The notes under the pieces: generated by a model
Seen by the model: only the letters and a program-made list of their open reading frames with translations
Databases searched by the model: none
What the model was told of the DNA's origin: nothing
Shown: positions 7,884 through 16,442 of the stretch, one piece after another
Numbering within the stretch: the stretch's first letter is position 1
Layout: each line of letters begins with the position of its first letter
Origin: JAHHTP01 sp964587555
Lineage (GTDB): Bacteria > Bacillota > Clostridia > Oscillospirales > Ruminococcaceae
Length of the DNA: 64,000 nt
Reading direction: 5' to 3'
Assembly: GCA_964587555.1 (NCBI GenBank)
Contig: CAZPLR010000006.1
Location: 10,388-74,387, forward strand
Translations under genes and position numbers: made by a program

Positions 7884-7966
7884 GGGGGAAATGGAGCGGG
7901 AAACGCAGCTTTATAAAAATATTTGCAGCAATTTTTAATATTCTTAAAAATTTTTCCATTTTTTCA
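7884..7966. other. AT-rich spacer between divergent ychF and response regulator units
   Basis: The 305-bp divergent region 7783-8087 holds the ychF promoter and UTR on the left and the response regulator promoter on the right. The middle is AT-rich (runs of T and A around 7918-7965) with no open frame. Confidence 0.5.
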
Positions 7967-7995
7967 TTGTATTCTGGTAAGCAGTGGTGTATAAT
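7967..7995 (+). promoter_or_regulatory. sigma-A promoter of the two-component operon
   Basis: TTGTAT (7967-7972), 17-nt spacer, TATAAT (7990-7995), 92 bp before the regulator start. Confidence 0.75.
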
Positions 7996-8087
7996 AAAAA
8001 GTGTATATCCAAATACCCGAAAGCACGTATGCGGAAAGGGAATACGCGAACCCCTTTGCCGGATGAAAAAACAAAGGAGGAAAAAAT

Positions 8088-8777
8088 ATGTCGCTTGGGA
8101 AAATTTTGATCGTAGACGATGACAAGAATATCTGTGAATTGTTGCGTTTGTACATGGAAAAGGAAGAATATGACGTCATATTATCGCATGACGGAAAGGA
8201 CGCGGTGAATAAATTCGATTCGTCCAACCCGGATTTAGTCTTGCTTGACATCATGCTGCCGGGGCAGGACGGCTGGCAGGTCTGCCGCGAGATCCGCAAA
8301 AAGAGCGACGCGCCGATCATCATGATCACCGCCAAGGGCGAGACCTTTGATAAAGTGCTTGGTTTGGAGCTTGGAGCGGATGACTATGTGGTAAAACCGT
8401 TTGACGCCAAGGAGGTTGTGGCGCGCGTAAAGGCGGTGCTGCGCCGGATGGGTAAGAACGCGCACGACGACGTCAAGGAGGTTTCCTACGACAAGCTGGT
8501 TGTAAACATGACGAAATATGAATTGAAGGTAGACGGTAAGGTTGTGGACACGCCGCCGAAGGAGCTGGAGCTTTTATTCCATCTTGCCTCCAATCCAAAT
8601 AAGGTGTTTACCCGCGATCAGCTTTTGGATGAGGTTTGGGGGTTTGAGTATTACGGCGATTCCCGCACCATTGACGTTCATGTCAAGCGTTTGAGAGAAA
8701 AGCTGGAGGGCGTTTCGGACAAATGGCACTTAAAGACGGTCTGGGGAGTCGGTTATAAATTCGAGGTCAGCGAATAA
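8088..8777 (+). CDS. OmpR/PhoB-family response regulator
   Basis: A 229-residue regulator. The receiver domain (1-120) has the acidic pair VDDDKN, phospho-acceptor Asp54 in LLDIMLPG, and Lys in YVVKPFDA. The winged-helix output domain (about 130-227) contains TPPKELELLFHLASNP and RTIDVHVKRLREKL. It is preceded by GGAGGAAAAAAT and followed by a histidine kinase and an HtrA protease, an arrangement like CssRS-HtrA of Bacillus, where the pair responds to misfolded exported protein. That role is inferred from neighbours, and WalR-like cell-wall control is an alternative. Confidence 0.92.
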   Translation: MSLGKILIVDDDKNICELLRLYMEKEEYDVILSHDGKDAVNKFDSSNPDLVLLDIMLPGQDGWQVCREIRKKSDAPIIMITAKGETFDKVLGLELGADDYVVKPFDAKEVVARVKAVLRRMGKNAHDDVKEVSYDKLVVNMTKYELKVDGKVVDTPPKELELLFHLASNPNKVFTRDQLLDEVWGFEYYGDSRTIDVHVKRLREKLEGVSDKWHLKTVWGVGYKFEVSE

Positions 8778-8782
8778 CCACG

Positions 8783-8810
8783 CGGCTGCCGGGGTTCCGG
8801 CAGCCGTTTT
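8783..8810 (+). terminator. Intercistronic terminator/attenuator between regulator and kinase
   Basis: A perfect 10-bp stem CGGCTGCCGG/CCGGCAGCCG with a 4-nt loop and a TTTT tail (8807-8810). It probably lowers kinase expression relative to the regulator. Confidence 0.7.
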
Positions 8811-8833
8811 GGATATAGAGGAGTGAATTTCGG

Positions 8834-10321
8834 TTGAACAAGAGCTATGCGCGAAAGATCGTCGTGTTCTGTACCATAATGATCCTATGCAGCGTGTTGG
8901 TGCTGGACTGCATTCTGATGGTGTTTGTTTTGCAGTATTTTAAGCAGGATAAATATGATATGCTGTATGAGAATGTACAGACGGTAAACCTTGTGCTTGC
9001 AAGCGACGAAGGAATGACGCCGCAGCAGTACGAATCGCAGATCGACGCGCTGCTCAATATGACGGCGGCGGCGATCGACGCAAATTTCTTCGTCACGGAC
9101 GAAAACGGCAGCTTTGTTTTCTCTGCCAGCGGCGGCCGCAACGATGAACGCATCCTATGCGGCGGCTGCGACGAAATTCCGCCGCAGATGCTGGCAGAGC
9201 TGGCGGAAAAGGGCGAGATCTATGACACGCGCAAATTCGGCGGGATGTACCGCATCAACTGTTACACCTATGCCGCGCCGACCCGAGGCTTTGGAAAGGA
9301 CGGCTACATCATCGCTTCGATTCCAATCAATCGGCATTTAAGCGGCTTTATGCTGACGATGTTTAAAATCTTCCTTGCTGCGACCATTCCGACAGTTATC
9401 CTCTCCTGCGTGATTTGTTATCTTACCGTCAAGAAAATGCTAAAGCCGCTGAAGCTTGCGGCTTCGGCAGCGCAGCAGTTTAGCAAGGGAGATTTTGTCA
9501 CAAGGCTTCCGGTGGAGAGCGATGACGAAATCGGCGTGCTGATGCGGGAGATGAACAATATGGCGCAGTCGCTTGCGGCAAACGACAGCATCCAGCGCAG
9601 CTTTGTGGCGAATGTATCGCACGAGCTGAAAACGCCGATGACCACGATTTCCGGCTTTATCGACGGCATTCTGGACGGTACCATTCCGGAAAAGGAGCAG
9701 CGGCATTATCTGCGGCTTGTCAGCGAGGAGGTCAAGCGCCTTTCCAGACTGGTGCGCACGATGCTGAATCTCTCGAAGATCGAGGCGGGGGAGATGAAGC
9801 TGCAAAAGACCGGATTTAATATTTTGGAGCCAATCGTACAGGTGCTTTCCTCGTTTGAAACCCAGATCGAAGAGCATCATCTGGAAATTAAAGGGCTGGA
9901 TATTGACCCGATCTATGTCAGCGCCGACGAGGATTTAATTCATCAAGCGCTGTATAATTTGGTAGAAAATGCGGTAAAATTTACAAATGAGAACGGTTAT
10001 ATCGCGTTTGACATCTACCGCAAGGGGTCTAAGGTTTATGTGGCGATCCAAAACAGCGGTTTGGGGCTCACCAAAGAGGAGCTTGATAACGTTTTCAAGC
10101 GGTTTTATAAATCCGACCGTTCGCGCGGGCTGGATAAAAACGGCTTCGGGCTAGGACTTTACATCGTCCACTCCATCATCACCGCGCATGATGGGGAGAT
10201 CGAGGTAGAGAGCATCGAGGGAGAGTATTGCAGGTTTACGCTTTCGCTGGACGAGGCGACAGAAAAGCAGCAGGCAAGACGCTGGGGCGGCAAAGGCTCT
10301 GATACGGCGGTGCGTTCATAA
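8834..10321 (+). CDS. Membrane sensor histidine kinase with HAMP domain
   Basis: A 495-residue kinase from a TTG start (GAGGAG 10 nt upstream). Transmembrane helices lie at about 9-35 and 170-199 and flank an extracytoplasmic sensor of about 135 residues, which contains a C-G-G-C motif (109-112). HAMP follows (200-250), then the HisKA box with phospho-accepting His263 in NVSHELKTP, and the HATPase domain (N box LVENAVKFTNENG, G boxes GLGLTKEELDNVFKRFY and GFGLGLYIV). It partners the upstream regulator. The CxxC in the sensor could be a redox or metal site; that is a guess. Confidence 0.93.
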   Translation: MNKSYARKIVVFCTIMILCSVLVLDCILMVFVLQYFKQDKYDMLYENVQTVNLVLASDEGMTPQQYESQIDALLNMTAAAIDANFFVTDENGSFVFSASGGRNDERILCGGCDEIPPQMLAELAEKGEIYDTRKFGGMYRINCYTYAAPTRGFGKDGYIIASIPINRHLSGFMLTMFKIFLAATIPTVILSCVICYLTVKKMLKPLKLAASAAQQFSKGDFVTRLPVESDDEIGVLMREMNNMAQSLAANDSIQRSFVANVSHELKTPMTTISGFIDGILDGTIPEKEQRHYLRLVSEEVKRLSRLVRTMLNLSKIEAGEMKLQKTGFNILEPIVQVLSSFETQIEEHHLEIKGLDIDPIYVSADEDLIHQALYNLVENAVKFTNENGYIAFDIYRKGSKVYVAIQNSGLGLTKEELDNVFKRFYKSDRSRGLDKNGFGLGLYIVHSIITAHDGEIEVESIEGEYCRFTLSLDEATEKQQARRWGGKGSDTAVRS

Positions 10322-10383
10322 ATTGCGGGAAAAATTTCAGACAAATTTTGCAAGCTGTTATTTTTCCGGTAAAAAATAAACAG

Positions 10384-10389
10384 TATAAT
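10384..10389 (+). promoter_or_regulatory. Possible -10 box upstream of the HtrA gene
   Basis: TATAAT sits 111 bp before the protease start in a 178-bp gap, but no good -35 lies 16-18 nt upstream. It may be an activator-dependent promoter for the adjacent regulator, which would fit CssR-like control. Confidence 0.35.
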
Positions 10390-10499
10390 AATGGAAAGAC
10401 ATTGCGCCGGGACAAGTGTTTCCCCTTTTTGGCGGTTTGCAAAAGGGGAATATAAAAATAGAAGTTGATCCAGAATAAGAAATAAAGCAGGTGAGGCAA

Positions 10500-11789
10500 G
10501 TGGAAGAAAAAAATAACCAGGCCGGTATGCCAAGCGGGCAAAATATCCCTCCTGAAGCGCCCGAACAGGGACAGAAAAAAGGGAACAAAAAGAGGAAGCC
10601 GTGGCTTATCCCAGTGATCGCTGCGGCGGTCATCCTGATTTTAGGCGGCGGCTTCGGTACAGGCTACGCTATTTATCATATTATCTCGAATGAGGAGGAA
10701 GCCATTTCTTCGCAGACCGACCGCTCGGACGCTGGGGAGTCGAAGGACGAGCCGGAAAGCTCCGAAGCGGAGGATAACGCCGGCATTGAGATTTCACAGA
10801 CGCCGGATGACAGCGCCGCGCCGTCAGCGGATGAAAGCGGTAAACTTACCTCGGTGCAGGTCGCGCAGAAGGTGACGCCATCGGTTGTCGCAATCATGAT
10901 CTATCAAAACGATGAAAACGGCAAGGAAACAGCGATGAGCTTCGGTTCGGGTATTATCATGTCGGAGGACGGCTATATCCTGACCTGTTCCCATGTTGTG
11001 GAGGACGGCGACGTAAACGGTCGGATTGAGGTGATCTTAGCGAATAATGCCGGGAAGGCGGACGCACAGATCGTTGGGGTCGATACCCAAACCGATCTGG
11101 CGGTGATTAAGATCGAGAAAACGGGGCTTCCAAAGGCAGAGTTTGGTGATTCGTCAAAAACGCTTGTCGGTCAGCCGGTGTATGTGATTGGCACGCCGAG
11201 CGATATTTCCTATCTTGGTTCCTTTGCGGGCGGATATGTGTCGGCAGTTGACCGTGAGGTTCTGGTCGGCACGCAGAAATATAAGCTTGCCTGTATCCAG
11301 ACCGACGCGGCGATCAATCCCGGTAATTCCGGCGGGCCGTTGATCAATGAGTATGGTCAGGTCATCGGCATCAACTCTGCGAAGCTTGTTTCCACCAATG
11401 TGGAGGGCATCGGCTTTGCAATCCCAAGCAATACTGCGCAGGCAGTGGTTGCTTCGCTGATGGAAAGCGGCTATGTGACTGGCAGACCGAAGATCGGCAT
11501 CACCTTCACCTCTATTTCCAGCGAGCTTGCGGAGCTGACCGGAATTCCGCAGGGCATCCGGGTTGTCGGCATCAGCGAAGACTGCGACGTTGCGACGAAG
11601 GATGTTCAGATCGGCGACATCATCACAGCAATCGATGGGACGGAGGTTTCCTCACTGAATGAGATCGCTACCGTCATCAATCGAAAAAAGCCGGGCGATT
11701 CGGTGACGCTGTCAATCTATCGCGCCGCAGAGGACGGAAGCGTTAAAACCTTTGACGTAGAGGTAATGCTTTCGGAAAAAACAGAATGA
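10500..11789 (+). CDS. Membrane-anchored HtrA-type serine protease with PDZ domain
   Basis: A 429-residue protein from GTG 10500; a GTG at 10491 is possible, but CAGGTGA pairs better with the later one. After a Pro/Lys-rich cytoplasmic tail comes one transmembrane helix (about 35-60), an acidic Ser-rich linker (65-115), the trypsin-like domain with triad His165 (CSHVVEDGD), Asp199 (QTDLAVI) and Ser277 (NPGNSGGP), and one C-terminal PDZ domain (GIRVVGIS to GDSVTLSIY). HtrA proteases degrade misfolded exported proteins on the outer face of the membrane. The two-component system immediately upstream is its probable controller. Confidence 0.93.
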   Translation: MEEKNNQAGMPSGQNIPPEAPEQGQKKGNKKRKPWLIPVIAAAVILILGGGFGTGYAIYHIISNEEEAISSQTDRSDAGESKDEPESSEAEDNAGIEISQTPDDSAAPSADESGKLTSVQVAQKVTPSVVAIMIYQNDENGKETAMSFGSGIIMSEDGYILTCSHVVEDGDVNGRIEVILANNAGKADAQIVGVDTQTDLAVIKIEKTGLPKAEFGDSSKTLVGQPVYVIGTPSDISYLGSFAGGYVSAVDREVLVGTQKYKLACIQTDAAINPGNSGGPLINEYGQVIGINSAKLVSTNVEGIGFAIPSNTAQAVVASLMESGYVTGRPKIGITFTSISSELAELTGIPQGIRVVGISEDCDVATKDVQIGDIITAIDGTEVSSLNEIATVINRKKPGDSVTLSIYRAAEDGSVKTFDVEVMLSEKTE

Positions 11790-11837
11790 CCTTGCTGACT
11801 TCGTACTCCTTTGTAAAATAAATGCTTTACTGGGGAT

Positions 11838-11866
11838 GGCCGCAGGATTTTCCTGCGGTCATTTCC
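11838..11866 (+). terminator. Terminator after the HtrA gene
   Basis: GGCCGCAGGA/TCCTGCGGTC stem with a TTT loop, followed by ATTTCCATTTT. Confidence 0.65.
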
Positions 11867-11876
11867 ATTTTGCGGA

Positions 11877-11905
11877 TTGACATTCCTGTTTCCGGCAGCT
11901 ATAAT
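11877..11905 (+). promoter_or_regulatory. sigma-A promoter of the PHP-domain gene
   Basis: TTGACA (11877-11882), 17-nt spacer, TATAAT (11900-11905): both hexamers are consensus. Confidence 0.88.
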
Positions 11906-11928
11906 GAAGGAAAGCAAGGGGGATTTAT

Positions 11929-12732
11929 ATGAAATTTCAGATCGACCATGATTATCATATCCATTCGCAGCTTTCAAGCTGCTCAAACGATCCGGAGCAG
12001 ACGCCGGAGCGGATTTTGCAATACGCAAAGGAAAACGGCTTCCGCCGCATCTGCCTGACTAATCACTTCTGGGATGAAACGGTGCCGGGTGCAAGCAAGT
12101 GGTATCAACCGCAGAATTTTGCGCATCTCAAAAAGGCTCTCCCGCTGCCGCAGCGCGCGGATATTGCTTTTTATTTCGGCTGTGAAACCGACATGGACCG
12201 TTTTTTTACGCTCGGTATTTCCAGACAGACAATCGATCGGTTTGATTTTGTGATCGTTCCGACCACCCATATGCATATGACCGGCTTTACGCGGGAAGAG
12301 GGGGATGCCGCGCTGCCGCGTTTAGCGGAGCTTTATGTCAAGCGGCTGGAAGCGCTGCTTGCGATGGATTTGCCGTTTGGTAAGATGGGGCTTGCGCACC
12401 CGACCACGCCGCAGCTTGCGCCGCAGCGTTTTGAGGATCATTTGCGTGTACTTGATATGCTCGGCGACGCGGTTTTTATCCGGCTGTTTACACTGATGTC
12501 GAAAAAGGGTATGGGCGTGGAATTAAATATACCGATTTTCCGGTACGCGCCGGAGGATCTTGACCGTCTGCTGCGTCCGTACCGCATTGCGAAGGACTGC
12601 GGCTGTAAATTCTATTTGGGCAGCGATGCGCATCATCCGAAGGATTTAGACGCTGCAAGAGATAAATTTGAGCGGATTGTTTCTTTGCTGGCATTAGAGA
12701 AATCGGATCAGTTTTGCCCGTTTGACGCATGA
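11929..12732 (+). CDS. PHP-domain metal-dependent phosphoesterase
   Basis: The 267-residue protein starts KFQIDHDYHIHSQLSSCSND. The H-x-H pair (YHIHS) and later LTNHFWDE, TTHMHM, GLAHPT and GSDAHHPKDL are the metal-binding motifs of PHP hydrolases. The nearest well-known relatives are HisK/HisJ histidinol-phosphatases, but no his genes are nearby and many such proteins act on other phosphate esters. It has GGGGGAT 6-7 nt before its ATG and forms a single-gene unit between its own promoter and terminator. Confidence 0.82.
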   Translation: MKFQIDHDYHIHSQLSSCSNDPEQTPERILQYAKENGFRRICLTNHFWDETVPGASKWYQPQNFAHLKKALPLPQRADIAFYFGCETDMDRFFTLGISRQTIDRFDFVIVPTTHMHMTGFTREEGDAALPRLAELYVKRLEALLAMDLPFGKMGLAHPTTPQLAPQRFEDHLRVLDMLGDAVFIRLFTLMSKKGMGVELNIPIFRYAPEDLDRLLRPYRIAKDCGCKFYLGSDAHHPKDLDAARDKFERIVSLLALEKSDQFCPFDA

Positions 12733-12734
12733 GC

Positions 12735-12775
12735 CTCCCGCCGCTTTGACAGAAAAAGCGGCGGGAATTTTTTTG
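12735..12775 (+). terminator. Terminator after the PHP-domain gene
   Basis: CCCGCCGCTTT/AAAGCGGCGGG stem followed by AATTTTTTT. Confidence 0.88.
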
Positions 12776-12851
12776 CGGGCTTTTGGCAGCGCGGAAAACG
12801 GGCGTTTTCCGCAGAAAATGACGCGCGTTTTTTCGATTCTGAAAAAAAAGA

Positions 12852-12880
12852 TTGACAATAACAATCATTTATTATATTAT
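12852..12880 (+). promoter_or_regulatory. sigma-A promoter of the DUF2207 gene
   Basis: TTGACA (12852-12857), 17-nt spacer, TATTAT (12875-12880). A second TATAAT overlaps just downstream. Confidence 0.8.
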
Positions 12881-12923
12881 TATAATATAGATTCTGCGGT
12901 GTGGAGGGAAGGTTGGACGATAA

Positions 12924-15050
12924 ATGAAGGATAGATTCTGGAAAAGAAACCTACAAAGGGGAGCGGTGTTTCTCATCGCCGCTGTTTTAGCGTTGGCGTT
13001 TGCAGGCTGTCAAAAGGGACAGGCGGACGATTCATCCTCTGCGGAAGCAGATGATGTACAGACGCAGCAGCCGGAAACCCCGACCGATATCGAGGGGGTC
13101 AAAGCGGACTATGTGTTAGAGAATTACAGTATCAACGTGCAGGTGCAGACCAATCATCGGCTGACTGTTACTGAAATCCTAACGGTGAATTATAAAAATC
13201 AGATCAACGGTATTACCCGCACAATCCCATACGAGGGATACCGCTATGATCCGGGCATAAATGAGGTTGTGCAGTATCGCATGAACTTGGATCATATCGA
13301 CGTGGACGAGGTGGATTATTCGGTCAAGCGGGAATCCGGCAAGGCGTATATTACAATCGGCGCGGGGGAAGGCGATCCGTCTGGCGGGACGCAGATCTAC
13401 ACGCTGCGCTATCGTTTGAGCTATTATAAGGATACAGACGCTTCCAACGACTGGTTTGGCTGCGATCTGCTGCCGTATGAATGGGATTCTTCCATCTCGG
13501 CGGCAAATATCAGCGTCACAATGCCAAAGGAGTTTGAAGGAAGCGGCATCCAGATGTACCGCTATGCAGGCGGGGAGTGGAAGGACGCGAGCGTCAGCTA
13601 TACGGTTTCCGGAAAGGCCGTCTCCGCATATCTGCGCGCGGAGGAGATTGAAGCGAATAAGGAACTGTTCATGCAGATCAAGCTGCCGGAGGGATATTTC
13701 AAAGGAGAAAAGACCCTGATCCCGATCCAGATCTTTGGCTATGGCGTGTTGGCGCTGCTCACCATCGGTGCAATTGTGCTTTGGTGGATGTTTGGCAGAC
13801 CGCTTCCGGCACTGAAGACATCGATCCTCAAAAAACATAAGCTGACGGTAGCTGAGGATGCGTACCTGCTGCGCAGGACACTTTCTGTGACCGATGTTGC
13901 CGCGCTTTTGACCGCATGGGCGGAGAGCGGTATCATCCAGATCACCCAGCTTTCTGAAAGCGATTATACCATTACAGCGCTGACGCCTTTGGGGCAGGGC
14001 GCAAAGAATTTTGAATGCACGCTTTACGACGCGCTGTTTGCCGACGGCGTCAAATGCCGCCATATCGGCGACGTATCGGATATTATCCGCAGCATGCTGC
14101 CGAAAATAAAACGGCAGACGGCAAAAAACTGTGCCGCGATCTGCGGCGGCAGGCTGCTGACGCTGGAATCCGGCTGCGTGAAATATATGGCGTGGATTTT
14201 ATCGGCTGTCCCGACCCTAATTCTGCTGCTGGTCGGCGGCTACATCATACTAGACTACAGCGCCGGCTATGTGGGAGTGATTGCCTCGATTGCGCTGCTG
14301 GTCACGCACGGCGGTATCCTTGCGCTGCGCAGCTGCTGGAAAAACCTTCAGAAGCTTTCCAAACTGTTATTTACGGTAATCTGCGCGCTTGCTGAGATCG
14401 TCGTTTTGGGCGGCGTGGTGTATTTTGCCTGCAGCGGCTTAGGGCTTGGCTGGCAGGCGGCCATGGCGGTAATTGCGGCGCTCTTGACGCTGCTTGTCTC
14501 GCTGTTCTCCGGCAGAAACAGCGAGGGCTACCGGCTGCAGTTATCGCAGCTGATGTCCTTTAAGCGTTATCTGCGCCAGTCGGAGCAGGCCGAGGGAGAT
14601 TTTTCTGCGTTTTACTATTCCAGATTGCCACAGGCGTACGTGCTGCGGGTTGGCAAGGTATTCAGTAAAAACTGCAATGCGGGGATTTTGGCGCCAAGCG
14701 AAGGCATGATCCTGCTTGGAAACAACGAAAAGCTTTCGCATGCGAACGGCTTCTATCCGGCATATCTGCATTTTATCTCTACTGCGTATTATGCACAGTG
14801 TGAAGGTGAGCAGGAGCAGCAGAGCCAGTCGGCGGCGCCGCGTAAACAGGAGAAACCGGAATCCGGCGAAAAGGCTGCCGGAGTGGTGGGCGTTTTGACG
14901 GCGGCGTTCCGGAAGGTCGCTTTCTGGTGTAACGAGGTGATCGACTGGATCGAAGTAAAGGTGGAGCGTATCCGTTATAAGTTTTCCGCTAGAAAGCAGA
15001 AAATATCGCAGGATTCGGACGAAGAGGACGCGGAAGGGAAAGAAGAATGA
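12924..15050 (+). CDS. DUF2207-domain membrane lipoprotein
   Basis: This 708-residue protein has an N-terminal export signal ending LAFAGC (lipobox-like, Cys about residue 29) and a Ser/Asp/Gln-rich spacer. The extracytoplasmic DUF2207 domain (about 50-255) contains YSINVQVQTNHRLTVTEILTVNY and TIPYEGYRY. A first transmembrane helix (about 265-290) is followed by a cytoplasmic segment, then at least three more helices (about 415-540) and a charged C-terminal tail rich in Lys, Glu and Ser. DUF2207 proteins (YciQ-like) are widespread but of unknown function. It may be co-transcribed with the small CPBP-like gene 23 bp downstream. Confidence 0.82.
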   Translation: MKDRFWKRNLQRGAVFLIAAVLALAFAGCQKGQADDSSSAEADDVQTQQPETPTDIEGVKADYVLENYSINVQVQTNHRLTVTEILTVNYKNQINGITRTIPYEGYRYDPGINEVVQYRMNLDHIDVDEVDYSVKRESGKAYITIGAGEGDPSGGTQIYTLRYRLSYYKDTDASNDWFGCDLLPYEWDSSISAANISVTMPKEFEGSGIQMYRYAGGEWKDASVSYTVSGKAVSAYLRAEEIEANKELFMQIKLPEGYFKGEKTLIPIQIFGYGVLALLTIGAIVLWWMFGRPLPALKTSILKKHKLTVAEDAYLLRRTLSVTDVAALLTAWAESGIIQITQLSESDYTITALTPLGQGAKNFECTLYDALFADGVKCRHIGDVSDIIRSMLPKIKRQTAKNCAAICGGRLLTLESGCVKYMAWILSAVPTLILLLVGGYIILDYSAGYVGVIASIALLVTHGGILALRSCWKNLQKLSKLLFTVICALAEIVVLGGVVYFACSGLGLGWQAAMAVIAALLTLLVSLFSGRNSEGYRLQLSQLMSFKRYLRQSEQAEGDFSAFYYSRLPQAYVLRVGKVFSKNCNAGILAPSEGMILLGNNEKLSHANGFYPAYLHFISTAYYAQCEGEQEQQSQSAAPRKQEKPESGEKAAGVVGVLTAAFRKVAFWCNEVIDWIEVKVERIRYKFSARKQKISQDSDEEDAEGKEE

Positions 15051-15073
15051 CTCTTTTCCCGTAAGGCTGAGGC

Positions 15074-15415
15074 ATGAAACAGAGAAAAAAAGGGCGGCAG
15101 TTTGTATATGAATTTGTCTATTACACTGTTGCTGTTGCGGCGGCAGAGGAGTTTGTATTCTGCGGATTTTTCTGCCAAAAGCTTTTTCTGCTTTTTGAAA
15201 AGGATATTGCTGCGGTGATCGGATCTTCGGCGCTGTTCGGCGCGTTCCGCCTGTTAAACGGCGGGCTTGTGCAGGCGCTTATAACCGCCCTGATCGGCGC
15301 GCTCTTTTGTCTGTGCCGAAAGAGGATCAGGGGCTGCGCTACCTTGCCGCTCATCTTTGCGCACGGCGTGTACGACGCGCTGATTACCGTGTGGAGCCAT
15401 GTGTCTTTGGCGTGA
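15074..15415 (+). CDS. Small CPBP/CAAX-protease-like membrane protein, degenerate
   Basis: 113 residues, hydrophobic, with EEFVFCGFF, SSALFGAFRLLNGG and IFAHGVYDAL in the order and spacing of the three motifs of the CPBP (Abi) intramembrane protease family. The usual EExxxR reads EEFVFC and the FxxxH motif reads FGAFR, so two catalytic-region residues are replaced, and the protein is about half normal family length. It is probably not an active protease. ATG at 15074 follows GTAAGGCTGAGGC, a modest ribosome binding site. It is likely the last gene of the DUF2207 unit. Confidence 0.6.
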   Translation: MKQRKKGRQFVYEFVYYTVAVAAAEEFVFCGFFCQKLFLLFEKDIAAVIGSSALFGAFRLLNGGLVQALITALIGALFCLCRKRIRGCATLPLIFAHGVYDALITVWSHVSLA

Positions 15416-15455
15416 TCTGTAAAGATTTGTAAATGTTATATGGCGCAGCGTACCA

Positions 15456-15497
15456 TAAAAAATCATCCCGGCAAATAATGGCGGGATGATTTTTTGG
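15456..15497. terminator. Bidirectional terminator between convergent units
   Basis: AAAAAATCATCCCG/CGGGATGATTTTTT: A- and T-flanked stem that can end both the plus-strand CPBP unit and the minus-strand toxin gene. Confidence 0.88.
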
Positions 15498-15543
15498 GTT
15501 ATGCGGATGTAGTATGTCAAGCGTAATTCTTTGGTACGGTGCG

Positions 15544-15888
15544 TCATTGCAGCCCGAAACTGACCGACAGCGCATGGTCGATCTGGCTCATCGCGGTGTC
15601 ATCGAGCATCCCCATCCGCTCCTTTAGACGGCGCTTATCGAGGGTACGGATTTGCTCCAGTAGGACGATCGAGTCCTTGGAAAGCCCGCAGGTGCTGCCT
15701 GTAACCTCGATGTGGGTAGGAAGCTTTGCCTTGTCCTTCTGGCTGGTGATGGCGGCGGCGATGACGGTTGGGCTGTATTTGTTGCCGACGTCGTTTTGTA
15801 CAATCAATACCGGGCGGACGCCGCCCTGCTCCGAACCGACCACCGGGCTTAAATCGGCATAATAAATATCTCCGCGTTTGACACGCAT
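15544..15888 (-). CDS. MazF/PemK-type endoribonuclease toxin (EndoA/NdoA-like)
   Basis: 114 residues from [20 protein letters not shown], with [15 protein letters not shown] (active-site Arg) and the conserved [19 protein letters not shown] segments of the MazF/NdoA family, ribosome-independent mRNA interferases cutting at short motifs. The ATG at 15886-15888 has AAAGGAG 10 nt upstream; a GTG 9 nt earlier is too close to it. No antitoxin gene is next to it: only about 100 bp separate it from the RNase P RNA terminator. The cognate MazE-like antitoxin would have to lie elsewhere, unlike Bacillus, where it is directly upstream. Confidence 0.92.
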   Translation of the reverse strand: MRVKRGDIYYADLSPVVGSEQGGVRPVLIVQNDVGNKYSPTVIAAAITSQKDKAKLPTHIEVTGSTCGLSKDSIVLLEQIRTLDKRRLKERMGMLDDTAMSQIDHALSVSFGLQ

Positions 15889-15984
15889 ATCGCTCACACT
15901 CCTTTTGTTGATCCGGTACCTTTATTTTGGGATTGTGAACGGCGTTTTATACATTTGAAAAATATCTGCTTTTTGATCTTGGGG

Positions 15985-16018
15985 AAAAAGAAAAATCCAC
16001 GAAAAAATTCGTGGATTT
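15985..16018 (-). terminator. Terminator of RNase P RNA
   Basis: AATCCACGAA/TTCGTGGATT stem followed on the minus strand by TTTCTTTTT. Confidence 0.88.
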
Positions 16019-16362
16019 GGCGCGACTAAGCCTATAAGCCGAGTTCTGTTGAATATGGCAATCTATCTCGACGTTCTGTTGCCAAAACGCTCTAGCCACC
16101 TGTCGGAACCGTCGGGCCGACGATAACATTCCAGTCGGTGTTGCATCGGATAGGGTTTACATGGCCGCACAGTCTCCTGTACGCCGGTGAGCTCTTACCT
16201 CGCCTTTCCATCCTTGCCGGAAAAATCCGGCGGTATCTCTCTGTTGCACTAGCCCGGGAGTCGCCTCCGGCTGCCGTTAGCAGTTATCCTTGCCCTGTGA
16301 TGCTCGGACTTTCCTCACAGCCTCTGTTGCAAGGCTGCGCTGCCATACAGCTTACTCGCAAG
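16019..16362 (-). ncRNA. rnpB: RNase P RNA
   Basis: About 344 nt on the minus strand carrying the universally conserved blocks of RNase P RNA: GAGGAAAGTCCGAGC early in the molecule, AGGGCAAGGATAACTGC, AGGATGGAAAGGCGAGGTAA in the middle, and ACAGAACTCGGCTTATAG near the 3' end (P4/CR-V region). It is the catalytic subunit that removes tRNA 5' leaders. A consensus promoter and a strong terminator bound it. The overall layout suggests class A rather than Bacillus-type class B, but I could not fold it fully. Confidence 0.96.
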
Positions 16363-16365
16363 CTT

Positions 16366-16394
16366 ATTATATCCGGTTTGCTGCAAAAAGTCAA
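16366..16394 (-). promoter_or_regulatory. sigma-A promoter of rnpB
   Basis: On the minus strand TTGACT (16389-16394), 17-nt spacer, TATAAT (16366-16371), placing the start near 16359. Confidence 0.88.
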
Positions 16395-16405
16395 GTTTTC
16401 CTTTC

Positions 16406-16440
16406 TGTAAAATTCCGCCGCAGATTTCTGCGGCGGAAGG
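16406..16440 (-). terminator. Terminator of thrS
   Basis: TTCCGCCGCAG/CTGCGGCGGAA stem followed on the minus strand by TTTTAC. Confidence 0.78.
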
Positions 16441-16442
16441 TT

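Noticed and set aside
13179..14063. Open frame antisense to the DUF2207 gene
   Set aside because: Shadow of a well-supported gene, with no start signals.
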